A stretch of 24,875 nt of DNA, taken from contig NZ_JAUFPZ010000001.1 of the NCBI RefSeq assembly GCF_030409505.1, positions 1 to 24,875 on the forward strand, given 5' to 3'. Both the position numbers and the translations under genes were made by a program. The stretch is from Zunongwangia endophytica. Lineage in GTDB: Bacteria; Bacteroidota; Bacteroidia; Flavobacteriales; Flavobacteriaceae. The notes under the pieces are model-generated. The model saw only the letters and a list, made by a program, of their open reading frames with translations. It ran no database searches and was not told the origin of the DNA. This document shows, piece after piece, positions 1 through 7,991 of the stretch; the stretch's first letter is position 1, and each line of letters begins with the position of its first letter.

Positions 1-641
1 TTTTAATCGGCATTTGTAAACTCTTTGCTCAGTGATCTGGCAAGTTTTCTAACCCCTTCTCTGGGAAGTGATCTGCGCTTTTTCTTGACTATATCAATAA
101 CTTTTTTCTCTATTTTCAAACGTTTGTCCTCTCTACTTTTGTATTTGTAGTATGCATCCCGTTTAAGGCCAAAACAAGCTGTTATAGCTGAAAGAGTAGC
201 AGATCCTTTAGCGTTCTCTTTTGCTTTGATCAAGGCTTGATACTTAGTTTTTTTTTTAAGTTCAAGCACTGATTTATAGCCCAGCTGTTCTGCTGCCACT
301 TCAAGATAAGAATCTTCTATAAGGGCGTCTATATCCTTTTTCAAAAGAAGTTTCTTCAGCTGTTCAATTTCTTTTTGAAGCTGTTTGATGCGTGTAATCT
401 CATCTTTTGTTTTCACAGTCACTCTGGTGTTCATAAGGTCTTTACGGTTATATTTCCTGATCCACTCGTTTATGGTTGTTGGAGCAATACCGTAAGCTTT
501 ACCTAGTTGATACTTGTTTAATTTTCCTGCCGTAAGTTCGTCTAAAATTTTTAGTTTGAACGATTCGGAATACCGTCTGATTACTCTGTCATTTTTATAC
601 ATAATGTTTGAAATTATGTAGCCTTTATTCAGGACGAGTCA
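1..641 (-). mobile_element. IS3-family element, copy 1 (partial, cut by window edge)
   Basis: This is the right-hand part of the same element seen complete at 6545-7844 and 8701-9999. The outer end at about 617-641 carries the same terminal inverted repeat as those copies and abuts the first attC-like repeat. The remainder, including most of the catalytic domain, lies outside the window. It matches the corresponding part of copy 3 at every base I compared, apart from two one-base differences: a T-run of 10 instead of 9 (248-257), and a missing A near position 5. Without the other end no target duplication can be checked. Confidence 0.93.
3..602 (-). pseudogene. IS3-family transposase, OrfA and OrfB fused in frame, then truncated
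   Basis: A single 199-residue frame. It begins with the OrfA helix-turn-helix region (MYKNDRVIRRYSESFKLK...) and a lysine- and glutamate-rich coiled-coil segment (about residues 65-90), then continues directly into OrfB. In the sister copies OrfA and OrfB are in different frames and joined by a presumed -1 frameshift at a run of nine A (coding strand). Here the run has ten A, so the fusion is made without frameshifting. The frame ends at a TAA at 3-5 just after residues TNAD, because one A is missing relative to the other copies (TTTAAAA becomes TTAAAA). All three catalytic acidic residues of the DDE domain would lie beyond this stop. It is probably inactive unless the missing base is a sequencing error. 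Confidence 0.85.
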
Positions 642-648
642 ACCTTGT

Positions 649-783
649 TGCCAACGTGATTGTGTATGGTTAGTTGCGTGGTTAAGCAACTAAGTTAGTA
701 AACATTTACGAACCCGTGAAAATTCCGCAGGAATTTTCGCAAGTAGGCTAGAACCAAGCAATTAATTATACACGGTGTTGCCC
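649..783 (-). repeat. attC-like repeat 1 (short class)
   Basis: A 135-bp imperfect palindrome. Outer cores: TGCCAAC (649-655) and GTTGCCC (777-783). Inner arms GTGTAT...ATACAC flank an A-rich middle that holds a perfect 9-bp stem, GAAAATTCC/GGAATTTTC (718-738). The alpha/beta-hydrolase gene stops 7 bp to its right. Read on the minus strand it has the integron order gene, inverse core, arms, core. Confidence 0.85.
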
Positions 784-790
784 ACAGTTT

Positions 791-1435
791 TTATTCCACG
801 TCGTAATTTCCATTCGCCCACTTTATTGTCGGTTCAATCCATTCATTTAATGGTTTAAATAAAAATCCGTGTCCCATTCCTGTATTCAGTTCGATTTCTT
901 TAAAGTGTTTTATTTCGCAATTCGAGATTTTCTTGCGTTCCAATGAAGAAACTCCAAATGGGTCGGACTTTTCGTAAATCGTTAAAATATTTCCGCAAAA
1001 ATTGATTTCAGGTATATTTTGAATATCACTATTCCTAAAACTTGCAATAAATACAAAATTCAAATCTTGATTATTTGCTAAAGTCGAAACGTATTGAGCG
1101 ATATATCCGCCTTTTGAAGTTCCAACCACAGTTATTTTTCTCGGTTCTATTCCGTTCTTTATTAAACTGTCAATTTGGGTTACGATTCCGATTGCGTATT
1201 CTCTTGCGTTAACATTTCCATTCCGTTTTTCGGATATTACTTTAAGTCCTCCTTTTTTAAATTCAGCAATAATTTCGTTGTATTCAGTCCGCCCAAATTC
1301 GGGATGCAACTCATTCAATTCTTGTTCTTCTAAAAATCGATTATGAAGGAAGAAAACAAATCTGTCATCATTTTTGTTTCCGCACGCAAATAAAGTTGAG
1401 CAAAAAAGAATTCCAATTAATATTCTTATTTTCAT
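791..1435 (-). CDS. Alpha/beta-hydrolase-fold lipoprotein (cassette gene)
   Basis: A 214-residue protein with a signal peptide and a lipobox (LFCSTLFAC, cysteine at about residue 18), so it is probably anchored to a membrane facing the periplasm. The body looks like an alpha/beta hydrolase: an early FVFFLHNRF strand, a nucleophile elbow VVGTSKGG with serine in the G-x-S-x-G position, and a late MGHGF segment that can supply the catalytic histidine. The substrate cannot be told. The ATG lies 25 bp from repeat 2 and the stop lies 7 bp from repeat 1, so the gene fills its cassette. Cassette ends GTTGCCCACA (777-786) and TGTGGGCAAC (1458-1467) are perfectly complementary. Confidence 0.8.
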   Translation of the reverse strand: MKIRILIGILFCSTLFACGNKNDDRFVFFLHNRFLEEQELNELHPEFGRTEYNEIIAEFKKGGLKVISEKRNGNVNAREYAIGIVTQIDSLIKNGIEPRKITVVGTSKGGYIAQYVSTLANNQDLNFVFIASFRNSDIQNIPEINFCGNILTIYEKSDPFGVSSLERKKISNCEIKHFKEIELNTGMGHGFLFKPLNEWIEPTIKWANGNYDVE

Positions 1436-1460
1436 TGATTTACGATTTTTCTCAAATTGT

Positions 1461-1593
1461 GGGCAACGGTCTCGGTTATCGCCAGTTGGCGGAGTATGGG
1501 ACTCGGATTTGTCGGCTTAGTGCTGGTTTGTTGGTCAAGTTAATTATTTTCTTAGTAACGGTGCCGCTTATTGGCGATGAACCGTTGTTGTGA
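1461..1593 (-). repeat. attC-like repeat 2 (short class, divergent)
   Basis: A 133-bp palindrome with cores GGGCAAC (1461-1467) and GTTGTGA (1587-1593). The inner arms differ in sequence from the other repeats (GGTTATCGCCA near 1474 against TGGCGATGAACC near 1572) but sit at the same positions. The stop codon of the CPBP gene lies inside it at 1568-1570. Confidence 0.78.
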
Positions 1594-2430
1594 TTAGTTT
1601 TTTTCTTCTATAATGAATTGAAATTGCAACTATTGTAATCAGTATAGCAATTAAAGATATTATTGATCCTCCAAAACCAAAAGCACCGCCATTCAAAAGA
1701 TTTTTTTCTGGTATACTTAATTTAAAGACTGAATAAGTATTTTGGCCACTTACATTAAAACCTAAAATGGTTTGAAAAAAATTCCAGCTAAAATGTAGGG
1801 CAATTGGGAACCATAGATTTTTTGTGTGGATATAACTTATTCCTAATAAAATCCCAGCAAGAAAATGTTTATAGAACCTATAAGATCAATGTTAGGATTG
1901 AGTCCATGCATCAATGAGAATAAAATTGCTGATATAATGAGAGCAATATATTTATTAAAAGAATACATAAGGTTTCTCAAAATATAACCTCGAAATAGAA
2001 TTTCCTCGGTAAAAGATACCAGAACAAATATCACTATTGAAGTTAATATTTGATCAAAGTCTAAATCGATGTTTTGAATTTTTATTTCTCCTAGAATTTT
2101 TAATAATCCAAATCCTAAGAACATTATTATAGCGCCAATTGAAAATCCAGCCCAAAAGCTTTTTATTTCATTTCTAAACCTCAATCCTACATCTATAAAC
2201 TTCTCTTTATCTATAAGTTTTACAAATATCCAAACGACTAGCATGGTTCCTAGAAAAGATGCGAATTGAATGGCTAATCTTTGCTCTGGAGTTTTCTCAA
2301 TTTCTAAATCACTATATGAAAAACCTACTAAAATTCTTGTTACGATTTGGAAAACTCCCACAATAAAAATATGTGGAAGAATGATAAATAGAATTCTTAA
2401 CCATCCCTGGTATTTTGATTGTTCACTCAT
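1568..2430 (-). pseudogene. CPBP-family intramembrane protease homologue, one frameshift
   Basis: Multi-helix membrane protein of the CPBP (CaaX protease and bacteriocin-processing, type II CAAX protease) family. All three family motifs are visible: EEILFRG (EExxxR), FSLMHG (FxxxH) and, past the break, HFSWN (HxxxN). The first frame runs from the ATG at 2430 to a stop near 1843. Restoring one G at about 1856 (TTGCTGG to TTGGCTGG) opens a second frame that continues through HFSWNFFQ, another hydrophobic helix and a basic tail to a TAA at 1568-1570, inside repeat 2. So the last dozen or so residues would be encoded by the attC-like site. CPBP proteins often act in bacteriocin self-immunity or peptide processing, which would suit a cassette. 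It is either a recent mutation or a sequencing error. Confidence 0.8.
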
Positions 2431-2443
2431 AATAAAAAATTAA

Positions 2444-2638
2444 TCACAACGAGTTTGTATATGAAAAGTAGCGTAAAAATAAGCGCAATTTTTTCGCTTT
2501 AACACAAGCCAAAACTTTTGCATTTTGATTTTATTTTTACTTTTCAAAAGCCAAATCAAGAGATTTGGCGACTTACCAAATATACCAAAATTTACGATTA
2601 AGAAAAGATGTAGCTATTTTTTATATACGTTGTTGCCT
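2444..2638 (-). repeat. attC-like repeat 3 (long class)
   Basis: A 195-bp palindrome with cores TCACAAC (2444-2450) and GTTGCCT (2632-2638). Arms GTATAT...AGTAGCG near 2457 pair with TAGCTATTTTTTATATAC near 2611. The interior holds an 8-bp perfect stem GCCAAATC/GATTTGGC (2550-2569). Repeats 8 and 13 are close relatives over their whole length. Confidence 0.85.
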
Positions 2639-3086
2639 AAAGTGCTTTTCCGCACAGCTTTTCATTTGTACTTTATCGTTCTTTAGCTTTTTGGTTGACT
2701 GAATTCAAATTAAAAATTTTAACCAGATTTGTAATTTGCCTTTATCCGCAAGTATTAGAAAATAGAGTAGTGCTGAAAAATTTTCATCCGCGATTATTTA
2801 TCGAGCTTGAGTAAGTTCAAGTCTACTGAGTTGTAATTTTATCCGCAACAATTTCTCCATTTCAATTTATCAATCCGAGTAAGTTTAAATCCGCTGAGTT
2901 CTAGTTTTTTTATTCAAATTTAAGTTTCTCCGCGCAAATATTTCTAGTCAGTTTCATCCGTCCCAATTTTTTCGTTTTGAGTAAGAAATATCCATACGGA
3001 TTTTCAAATAGCTTAGGTTCAAATTTAGAAAAAAGACTAAAAAATAAGGAAAGTTTCAGTTTAACTCGCTGAAAATTACGCATTTT
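2639..3086. other. Non-coding cassette A
   Basis: About 450 bp between repeats 3 and 4 with no convincing gene on either strand. It is T-rich on the plus strand and contains several imperfect copies of a gagtaagttNaaatccNctgag-like motif (near 2811, 2876 and 2970). The ends GTTGCC (2632-2637) and GGCAAC (3088-3093) are complementary, so it behaves as a complete cassette. A 60-codon minus-strand frame at 2910-3092 has low-complexity composition and runs into the repeat, so I do not regard it as a gene. Confidence 0.6.
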
Positions 3087-3217
3087 TGGCAACGGTGTTG
3101 TATAACAATCAGTTGCGGATTGGTTAAAACTAAGATAGCTAAAATTACCGACTTTTATGCTTGCTCGTTTGTGAGCTTAGGACACAAAGCCGCAATTGTT
3201 GTTATACGGTGTTGTAG
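3087..3217 (-). repeat. attC-like repeat 4 (short class)
   Basis: A 131-bp palindrome with cores TGGCAAC (3087-3093) and GTTGTAG (3211-3217). The inner arms TTGTATAACAA near 3098 and TTGTTATAC near 3198 pair, and CAGTTGCGG pairs with CCGCAATTG. Confidence 0.83.
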
Positions 3218-3225
3218 CCAGTGTT

Positions 3226-4187
3226 TTATTGTTCTACTGGAATTTTTTTATCGGAGCAGTATTTTTCAATTTCAGAATCATTTTTAAAATAATCGTCGCA
3301 AAATTCATTTAGCTCTTTTCTGTTGATTTATAATACCTATCCGTTGCAGTCATTAATTTATCCACTTGTTCAATAAATGTTGCAAATTCTGTATTTATTT
3401 TACAAAGTTTATCAATTGTTTTAAAATCTAAATCACGGTAAGTTGCTGGAAATAATATTTTACTTTTGTAAGGATTAGCGTTTAATTCAATTATTCCGAT
3501 ACCAAAAGATTGATTCAATCTTTCCATTTCTTCTGATAAGCTATCGCTAAACTCAAATGCTACCAAATAACCATAATTTGCCCAACTGAAATTTGAAACA
3601 GCTTGAAAAAATGCCTTTTTTAAATCTGAATCACTATTTATTTCTTTTTTTACTTCGTAAGAGCTTAGTTTAAACGTATCAACTCTATTTATTGATTTTA
3701 AGAAATTTTGACTTGCTTTAGTCTGTAAATACAAAAATTTAATTCCAACCATATCTGGATGAGTCCAAATTTGGTTATTATCTTTTCCGTTTTTTGATTG
3801 TTCGTGGAAAATAGTTTTGGAATATATTTTTGTATTTTTAAGATAACTACTTAACAATTTATGTAAATCTCTTTCTAAATAACTTTTTGATAGTTTTGCT
3901 TTTGGTTTGACTTCTTCAGGGATGCCGGCTAAAATTTCTAAATCAATTTCAGTTTCATTTTTTGTTAGATAATAAGAGTAACTACCATTTTCTTGCTTTA
4001 TCCTTTTGACTCTGCTATCCTCATTTCTTATGAAATCTCCAACAAGAGCCGATACAGTGGAAGCTGGTGTTTTAGCAGGACCAAAATCATAATATTTATT
4101 TTCAATTATATGGTTATAAATTTCCATATAGTTTGCTAGTCCTTTTATCTCTTCTAAACTTTTTAATATAGCTTCTTTAATTGTCAT
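3226..4187 (-). pseudogene. HARE-HTH protein with PD-(D/E)xK-like domain (HrgA/COG2958-like), C-terminal frameshift
   Basis: The intact frame (3309-4187, 292 residues) starts with a HARE-HTH winged-helix domain (about residues 1-75: a TIKEAILKSLEE helix, TPASTVSALVGDFIR, and a SRVKRIKQENGSYSYYL wing). A second domain carries HPDMVGIKF, then SSYEVKKEI, then FFQAVSNFSWANYGYLVAFEF. The acidic residue followed by E-x-K resembles a PD-(D/E)xK nuclease core, as in COG2958/HrgA-type proteins, some of which replace restriction genes. Adding one A to the A-run at 3316-3319 extends the protein by a plausible acidic tail to a TAA at 3226-3228, close to repeat 4. Cassette ends GTTGTAGCCA (3211-3220) and TGGCTACAAC (4216-4225) match perfectly. 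A role in restriction or defence is an inference. The nuclease core is complete, so the truncated form could still work. Confidence 0.72.
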
Positions 4188-4218
4188 TTATAATAGTTAA
4201 GATTTTTGTGAACATTGG

Positions 4219-4413
4219 CTACAACGATTTTGTATATGGCTCGTAGCGTGAAAATTATAAATTATTTTCGGTTGAGCACGAGCCATATTTTTAATTTTTG
4301 CTATTTATCTTTTTTATTGGAAATCTTCAAATTTAAAAATTTGGCGACTTTCCAAATATGTCTTAACTTTGATTAAGCAAGTGATTAGCTATGAGCTATA
4401 TACGTTGTTGTAA
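4219..4413 (-). repeat. attC-like repeat 5 (long class)
   Basis: A 195-bp palindrome with cores CTACAAC (4219-4225) and GTTGTAA (4407-4413). Arms GTATATGGCTCGTAGC near 4232 pair with GCTATGAGCTATATAC near 4388. The interior diverges from the other long repeats but keeps the ATTTGGCGACTTTCCAAATAT segment. The stop codon of the downstream membrane gene lies inside it at 4389-4391. Confidence 0.83.
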
Positions 4414-4880
4414 ACAGTTATTTTTTCCGCAATGTATTTCTCAATTAGTTCTTTGTCCGTTTTATTTTTTAATATTAATAATTCGTTGTTTTTATGTGTC
4501 CGATAATTCATTAAGAACTTCGTTTTTCCACTCCGAGTTAATTCCGAGTATTCAAATCGGTTTGGGTCAAACTTTTCAGTTATCAATTCCGTTTTTTGAG
4601 TTCGGTAGAGTATTTTTTTCAGTCGAGTTAATTTTCCGCTTTTCTCGTCTATTTTTAATTCCGAGTAGTAAATCCAAGAAGCAAATCGGTAAATAGTGTA
4701 TCCTATTAAGGTTAAAATCGCAACAAATATTCCGACTCCAATTCCGATAAACCAAATCAGGAATATGAATGAAGTAGAAGTCCAAATCAATAGTTCTTTC
4801 CATTTAAATTGAGTTCGGTCACTCAAAGTGTGAATGTTCCCATTTTTAGAAATTATGAAATAGTCTTCGTTTTCGTTCAT
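4389..4880 (-). CDS. Hypothetical membrane protein (second gene of two-gene cassette)
   Basis: A 163-residue protein of no family I recognise. Residues about 1-25 are polar. Two closely spaced hydrophobic stretches follow (ELLIWTSTSFIFLIWFIGIG and VGIFVAILTLIGYTIYRFAS, about residues 29-68). A basic and charged C-terminal domain of about 95 residues is rich in beta-prone segments. The reading frame ends inside repeat 5, so the final residues (NNVYSS) are encoded by the attC-like site. The ATG follows the stop of the upstream gene (4881) directly, so the two genes should be translated together. Confidence 0.65.
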   Translation of the reverse strand: MNENEDYFIISKNGNIHTLSDRTQFKWKELLIWTSTSFIFLIWFIGIGVGIFVAILTLIGYTIYRFASWIYYSELKIDEKSGKLTRLKKILYRTQKTELITEKFDPNRFEYSELTRSGKTKFLMNYRTHKNNELLILKNKTDKELIEKYIAEKITVYNNVYSS

Positions 4881-5078
4881 TTAAAATGAGTCATAAATTA
4901 GTCTTATTCCAATTGCAAAAAGAATGAAAGCTCCTAAAATGAATTCAATAGTGAATGACATTCGCATATAATCTTCATTTTTTCTTTGAGCAACAAATTT
5001 CTTTCTTTCGTAATCATACCAAATAATTCCAAGTGCTATTAGTAAAGCTCCAAGTATAAATGTTAGCACGTTTTCCAT
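4881..5078 (-). CDS. Small hypothetical membrane protein (first gene of two-gene cassette)
   Basis: A 65-residue protein with two hydrophobic helices (VLTFILGALLIALGIIW and FTIEFILGAFILFAIGIRLI) separated by a strongly charged loop (DYERKKFVAQRKNEDYMR). No family recognised. The ATG starts just outside the cassette boundary (TGTTTACAAC at 5082-5091), so there is essentially no leader and any promoter must lie in or beyond repeat 6. Cassette ends match over 14 of 15 bases. Confidence 0.65.
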   Translation of the reverse strand: MENVLTFILGALLIALGIIWYDYERKKFVAQRKNEDYMRMSFTIEFILGAFILFAIGIRLIYDSF

Positions 5079-5084
5079 AATTGT

Positions 5085-5216
5085 TTACAACTGTTTAGTG
5101 TATGATTTCGTTGCGTATTTAAACACAAAAGTTAGCAAATAAATCACAGATATAAAGTCCGCGAGGACTTTCGTAAGTAGACTATAACTTGCAATGAATT
5201 ATACACATTGTTGTAA
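5085..5216 (-). repeat. attC-like repeat 6 (short class)
   Basis: A 132-bp palindrome with cores TTACAAC (5085-5091) and GTTGTAA (5210-5216). Arms GTGTATGATTTCGTTGC near 5098 and GCAATGAATTATACAC near 5191 pair. The interior stem AAAGTCC/GGACTTT lies at 5154-5171. Confidence 0.86.
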
Positions 5217-5221
5217 AATGT

Positions 5222-6529
5222 TTATTTCGCAATCAGATTATTAGTTGGAAGTGAAATATTCTTTACAAAGATTAATCCGTCGTACATTTCTGAAAACTTT
5301 TTGTTATACAAATTATTTTTTTTAGGATTGAAACCACCACCACCTGCAACTATTTGTTTCCTTTTCTTTTTGAAGAAATACGAGGAATTACCATCTAAAG
5401 CTATTGACATATCAATAAAATAAATTTTGTCCTTTGCCAAATTAAGTGTTTCGGCATAAGTTTTAGCGAATGGTTCTTTTATTTCAACTTTTTTCCAACT
5501 AGGTTTTTCATCTTTAGTCGAAAAATAACCAGCTTGTGTACCTGTACCAAAGTCAAACCCTACACTATAATAATTATTTTTATAATATTCTTTTAAATGC
5601 CTGCCTAAATTATAAATATTTCGTCTGCTATAATTCCCAGCTTTTTTATTATTAATATGTTCATTATGAGCCCATATAAAAGCTTTACCGTTATTAGATT
5701 TATTTTCAACTATCCATTTAACATTTTCAAACATTTTTAAATCTCTATCTTGACTGTAGTTATTTTGTACGTAATATGTGTATTTAGTTAGATAATCTAA
5801 GGCTCTTATTCCAGAAATAACCTCTTCGATATTCTTCTGATTCTTTATCTTGCTCTTAAAATCCAGTAAAATGCTTTTAATTTCATTTAGCTTTGGTATT
5901 TGAATATCCGCCCAATCAGTTGACTTATTGTAAACAACTTTTTTTTCTGCGCACTTGTCGGCTACTAAAAGTAGTTCTTCACTCACAGAGATTTCAAATT
6001 TTTTGACCAAATCTCGTATTTCTTTGTTTATATCCTTTACATTTTGAATGTCCATACCATAAAAACGAATTTGCTCTTCCTCTGGTTTATTAAGATTATA
6101 ATCTCTCATCCATTCTAATAAATCGACCACTTCTTTGCAATACCAAAATCCAGTGCTAAAATTTTTCGCAATAGTTTCTGCGTTTCCCTTTCCTCCGCTT
6201 ATCCATTCGTTAATTCCAGCTTCTGAGGTATATGAATCTTCCATAATAAACGTTTTTACACCTTGATTTTTAACTAAATATTTGAAGAATTTGGCCTTTA
6301 TATTAAAAAATTCTTTTCCTTGATGAGTAGCTTCTCCAAACCCAAATAACTTAGCATCGGCAAATTTTTTCGGGATGCTATTGTTGAATATAGTAATGTT
6401 CGTATCAGGATTTGCATCTTCAATTTTAATTGCATTTTCATTAATCCAGTTTACTACTTTATAATTTTGGGCGTATGATTGAAATAATACAAAAAATGTA
6501 ATGACAGAAATATAAGTTCTTAAGTGCAC
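5222..6529 (-). CDS. Secreted erythromycin-esterase family protein
   Basis: A 435-residue protein with an N-terminal signal peptide (YISVITFFVLFQSYAQ) and therefore probably periplasmic. It belongs to the erythromycin esterase (COG2312) superfamily: FGFGEATHQGKEFF supplies the conserved GExTHG-like segment, then IMEDSY, GFWYCKEVVDLLEWM, FYGMDIQ, FIWAHNEHI and YSVGFDFG follow in family order. Characterised members (EreA, EreB and others) hydrolyse the macrolide ring, but most homologues have unknown substrates, so resistance is only possible. The stop lies 5 bp from repeat 6. The 5' side of the cassette has been lost to an IS 15 bp upstream of the ATG, so its native promoter is probably missing. 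Confidence 0.82.
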   Translation of the reverse strand: MHLRTYISVITFFVLFQSYAQNYKVVNWINENAIKIEDANPDTNITIFNNSIPKKFADAKLFGFGEATHQGKEFFNIKAKFFKYLVKNQGVKTFIMEDSYTSEAGINEWISGGKGNAETIAKNFSTGFWYCKEVVDLLEWMRDYNLNKPEEEQIRFYGMDIQNVKDINKEIRDLVKKFEISVSEELLLVADKCAEKKVVYNKSTDWADIQIPKLNEIKSILLDFKSKIKNQKNIEEVISGIRALDYLTKYTYYVQNNYSQDRDLKMFENVKWIVENKSNNGKAFIWAHNEHINNKKAGNYSRRNIYNLGRHLKEYYKNNYYSVGFDFGTGTQAGYFSTKDEKPSWKKVEIKEPFAKTYAETLNLAKDKIYFIDMSIALDGNSSYFFKKKRKQIVAGGGGFNPKKNNLYNKKFSEMYDGLIFVKNISLPTNNLIAK

Positions 6530-6582
6530 AGTGTTTTTTTTAAATGTCTAGTCCTGAAATATAGCTACAGTTTAAAATTGAT

Positions 6583-7437
6583 TTAAGCTGTTAATTTATA
6601 AACCATATTTGGTGTTTTATAGTCTAAAGATAAATGTAATCTTATTTCATTATACAAATTAATTGCATTTTTTGTAGCTCTCTTAGCGTGTTGTAGGCTA
6701 TCAAAGGTCTGGTCGAGATAGAACTCGTCTTTTAATATGCCATTTACCCGTTCTGCGATTGCGTTTTCGTAGCAATGGTTCTCTTCGGTCATACTGATTC
6801 TTATGTCATTTCTTTTAAGGATCTGTGTGTATACATTGCTGCAATACTGAATACCTCGGTCTGAATGGTGTATAAGTGCGTCAATATCTTTAGCTTGATA
6901 TAAAGCTTTATTCAAAGCTCTTACACATCCTTTGAGTTCCAAGCTGTCGCTGATGTCATAGCCAACAATTTTGCGACTATGCATATCTGTAATGAGTGCT
7001 AGGTAACAAAAGCCTTTTATAGTTCTGATGTAAGTGATATCGCTCACCCATACTTGGTTTGGTCTAGTTGTTTCTACATCTTTAATGATATTCTTATACT
7101 TGTAGAACCTGTGTAATGAGTTCGTTGTTCTAGAGCTGTATTTTTTTCTAAGTGTCAGCATATTGTGTTTTCTAAGAATGTTGAATAAGGTATCCCTGCC
7201 TATTTTTAAATCGGCATTTGTAAACTCTTTGCTCAGTGATCTGGCAAGTTTTCTAACCCCTTCTCTGGGAAGTGATCTGCGCTTTTTCTTGACTATATCA
7301 ATAACTTTTTTCTCTATTTTCAAACGTTTGTCCTCTCTACTTTTGTATTTGTAGTATGCATCCCGTTTAAGGCCAAAACAAGCTGTTATAGCTGAAAGAG
7401 TAGCAGATCCTTTAGCGTTCTCTTTTGCTTTGATCAA
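6583..7437 (-). CDS. IS3-family transposase OrfB (DDE integrase domain)
   Basis: A 284-residue catalytic subunit, starting at a TTG that overlaps the OrfA stop (TTGA). The N-terminal part is an HTH_21-like segment. The rve integrase core shows the DDE triad in context: VWVSDITYIRT, HHSDRGIQYCS and CYENAIAERVNGILKDEF. It is probably made mostly as an OrfAB fusion by -1 slippage on the A9 run at 7452-7460. The frame is full length, so this copy could be active. Confidence 0.93.
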   Translation of the reverse strand: MIKAKENAKGSATLSAITACFGLKRDAYYKYKSREDKRLKIEKKVIDIVKKKRRSLPREGVRKLARSLSKEFTNADLKIGRDTLFNILRKHNMLTLRKKYSSRTTNSLHRFYKYKNIIKDVETTRPNQVWVSDITYIRTIKGFCYLALITDMHSRKIVGYDISDSLELKGCVRALNKALYQAKDIDALIHHSDRGIQYCSNVYTQILKRNDIRISMTEENHCYENAIAERVNGILKDEFYLDQTFDSLQHAKRATKNAINLYNEIRLHLSLDYKTPNMVYKLTA

Positions 7438-7805
7438 GGCTTGATACTTAGTTTTTTTTTAAGTTCAAGCACTGATTTATAGCCCAGCTGTTCTGCTGCC
7501 ACTTCAAGATAAGAATCTTCTATAAGGGCGTCTATATCCTTTTTCAAAAGAAGTTTCTTCAGCTGTTCAATTTCTTTTTGAAGCTGTTTGATGCGTGTAA
7601 TCTCATCTTTTGTTTTCACAGTCACTCTGGTGTTCATAAGGTCTTTACGGTTATATTTCCTGATCCACTCGTTTATGGTTGTTGGAGCAATACCGTAAGC
7701 TTTACCTAGTTGATACTTGTTTAATTTTCCTGCCGTAAGTTCATCTAAAATTTTTAGTTTGAACGATTCGGAATACCGTCTGATTACTCTGTCATTTTTA
7801 TACAT
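7434..7805 (-). CDS. IS3-family transposase OrfA (helix-turn-helix)
   Basis: A 123-residue DNA-binding subunit: helix-turn-helix (KYQLGKAYGIAPTTINEWIRKY), then a leucine/lysine coiled coil (IKQLQKEIEQLKKLLLKKD). It ends KKKLSIKP after a run of nine A (minus strand), the likely slippery site for -1 frameshifting into OrfB. The product is 1 codon position out of frame with OrfB. Confidence 0.93.
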   Translation of the reverse strand: MYKNDRVIRRYSESFKLKILDELTAGKLNKYQLGKAYGIAPTTINEWIRKYNRKDLMNTRVTVKTKDEITRIKQLQKEIEQLKKLLLKKDIDALIEDSYLEVAAEQLGYKSVLELKKKLSIKP

Positions 7806-7844
7806 AATGTTTGAAATTATGTAGCCTTTATTCAGGACGGGTCA

Positions 7845-7991
7845 CTATTTAAATTAGAATTTTCATTTAAATGAATTTGAGTGCAGGATTTGATTGCTTG
7901 ATTATTTCTTGAGTTTCTAAAATAATTTACTCTGGATTTAACGAATTTTGATTCTAAATTTTCTTCGGTCAATTTTGTCAGGAGCTATTTT
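7845..7991. other. Remnant of a non-coding cassette (same family as B)
   Basis: 147 bp between IS copy 2 and repeat 7. It holds a segment near 7937-7990 (aacgaattttgattctaaa, then ttcggtcaa and gtcaggagc) that resembles cassette B near 8462-8500 and its end near 8690. No reading frame is visible. The rest of the cassette was probably removed with the IS-associated deletion. Confidence 0.55.

Larger units (their letters stand above)
6545..7844 (-). mobile_element. IS3-family element, copy 2 (complete)
   Basis: 1300 bp bounded by imperfect inverted repeats. The left end TGTCTAGTCCTGAA at 6545 and the right end (inward TGACCCGTCCTGAA) at 7844 both continue into AGCTACA after a short divergent stretch. 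It encodes OrfA and OrfB in overlapping frames. The left flank (AAA) and right flank (CTA) show no 3-bp duplication. The cassette ends on the two sides do not complement each other (GTTGTAAAATG at 5210 against GGGTAAC at 7992), suggesting recombination between IS copies with loss of the DNA between them. Confidence 0.92.

Noticed and set aside
1396..1593. 65-codon plus-strand frame across repeat 2
   Set aside because: Translation of the repeat itself, antisense to the lipoprotein start.
2910..3092. 60-codon minus-strand frame
   Set aside because: Low-complexity lysine/phenylalanine composition, begins inside repeat 4, and no related frame occurs in the sister non-coding cassettes.
4391..4803. 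Frames of 101 codons (plus) and 75 codons (minus)
   Set aside because: Overlap the better-supported 163-residue membrane gene in other frames.
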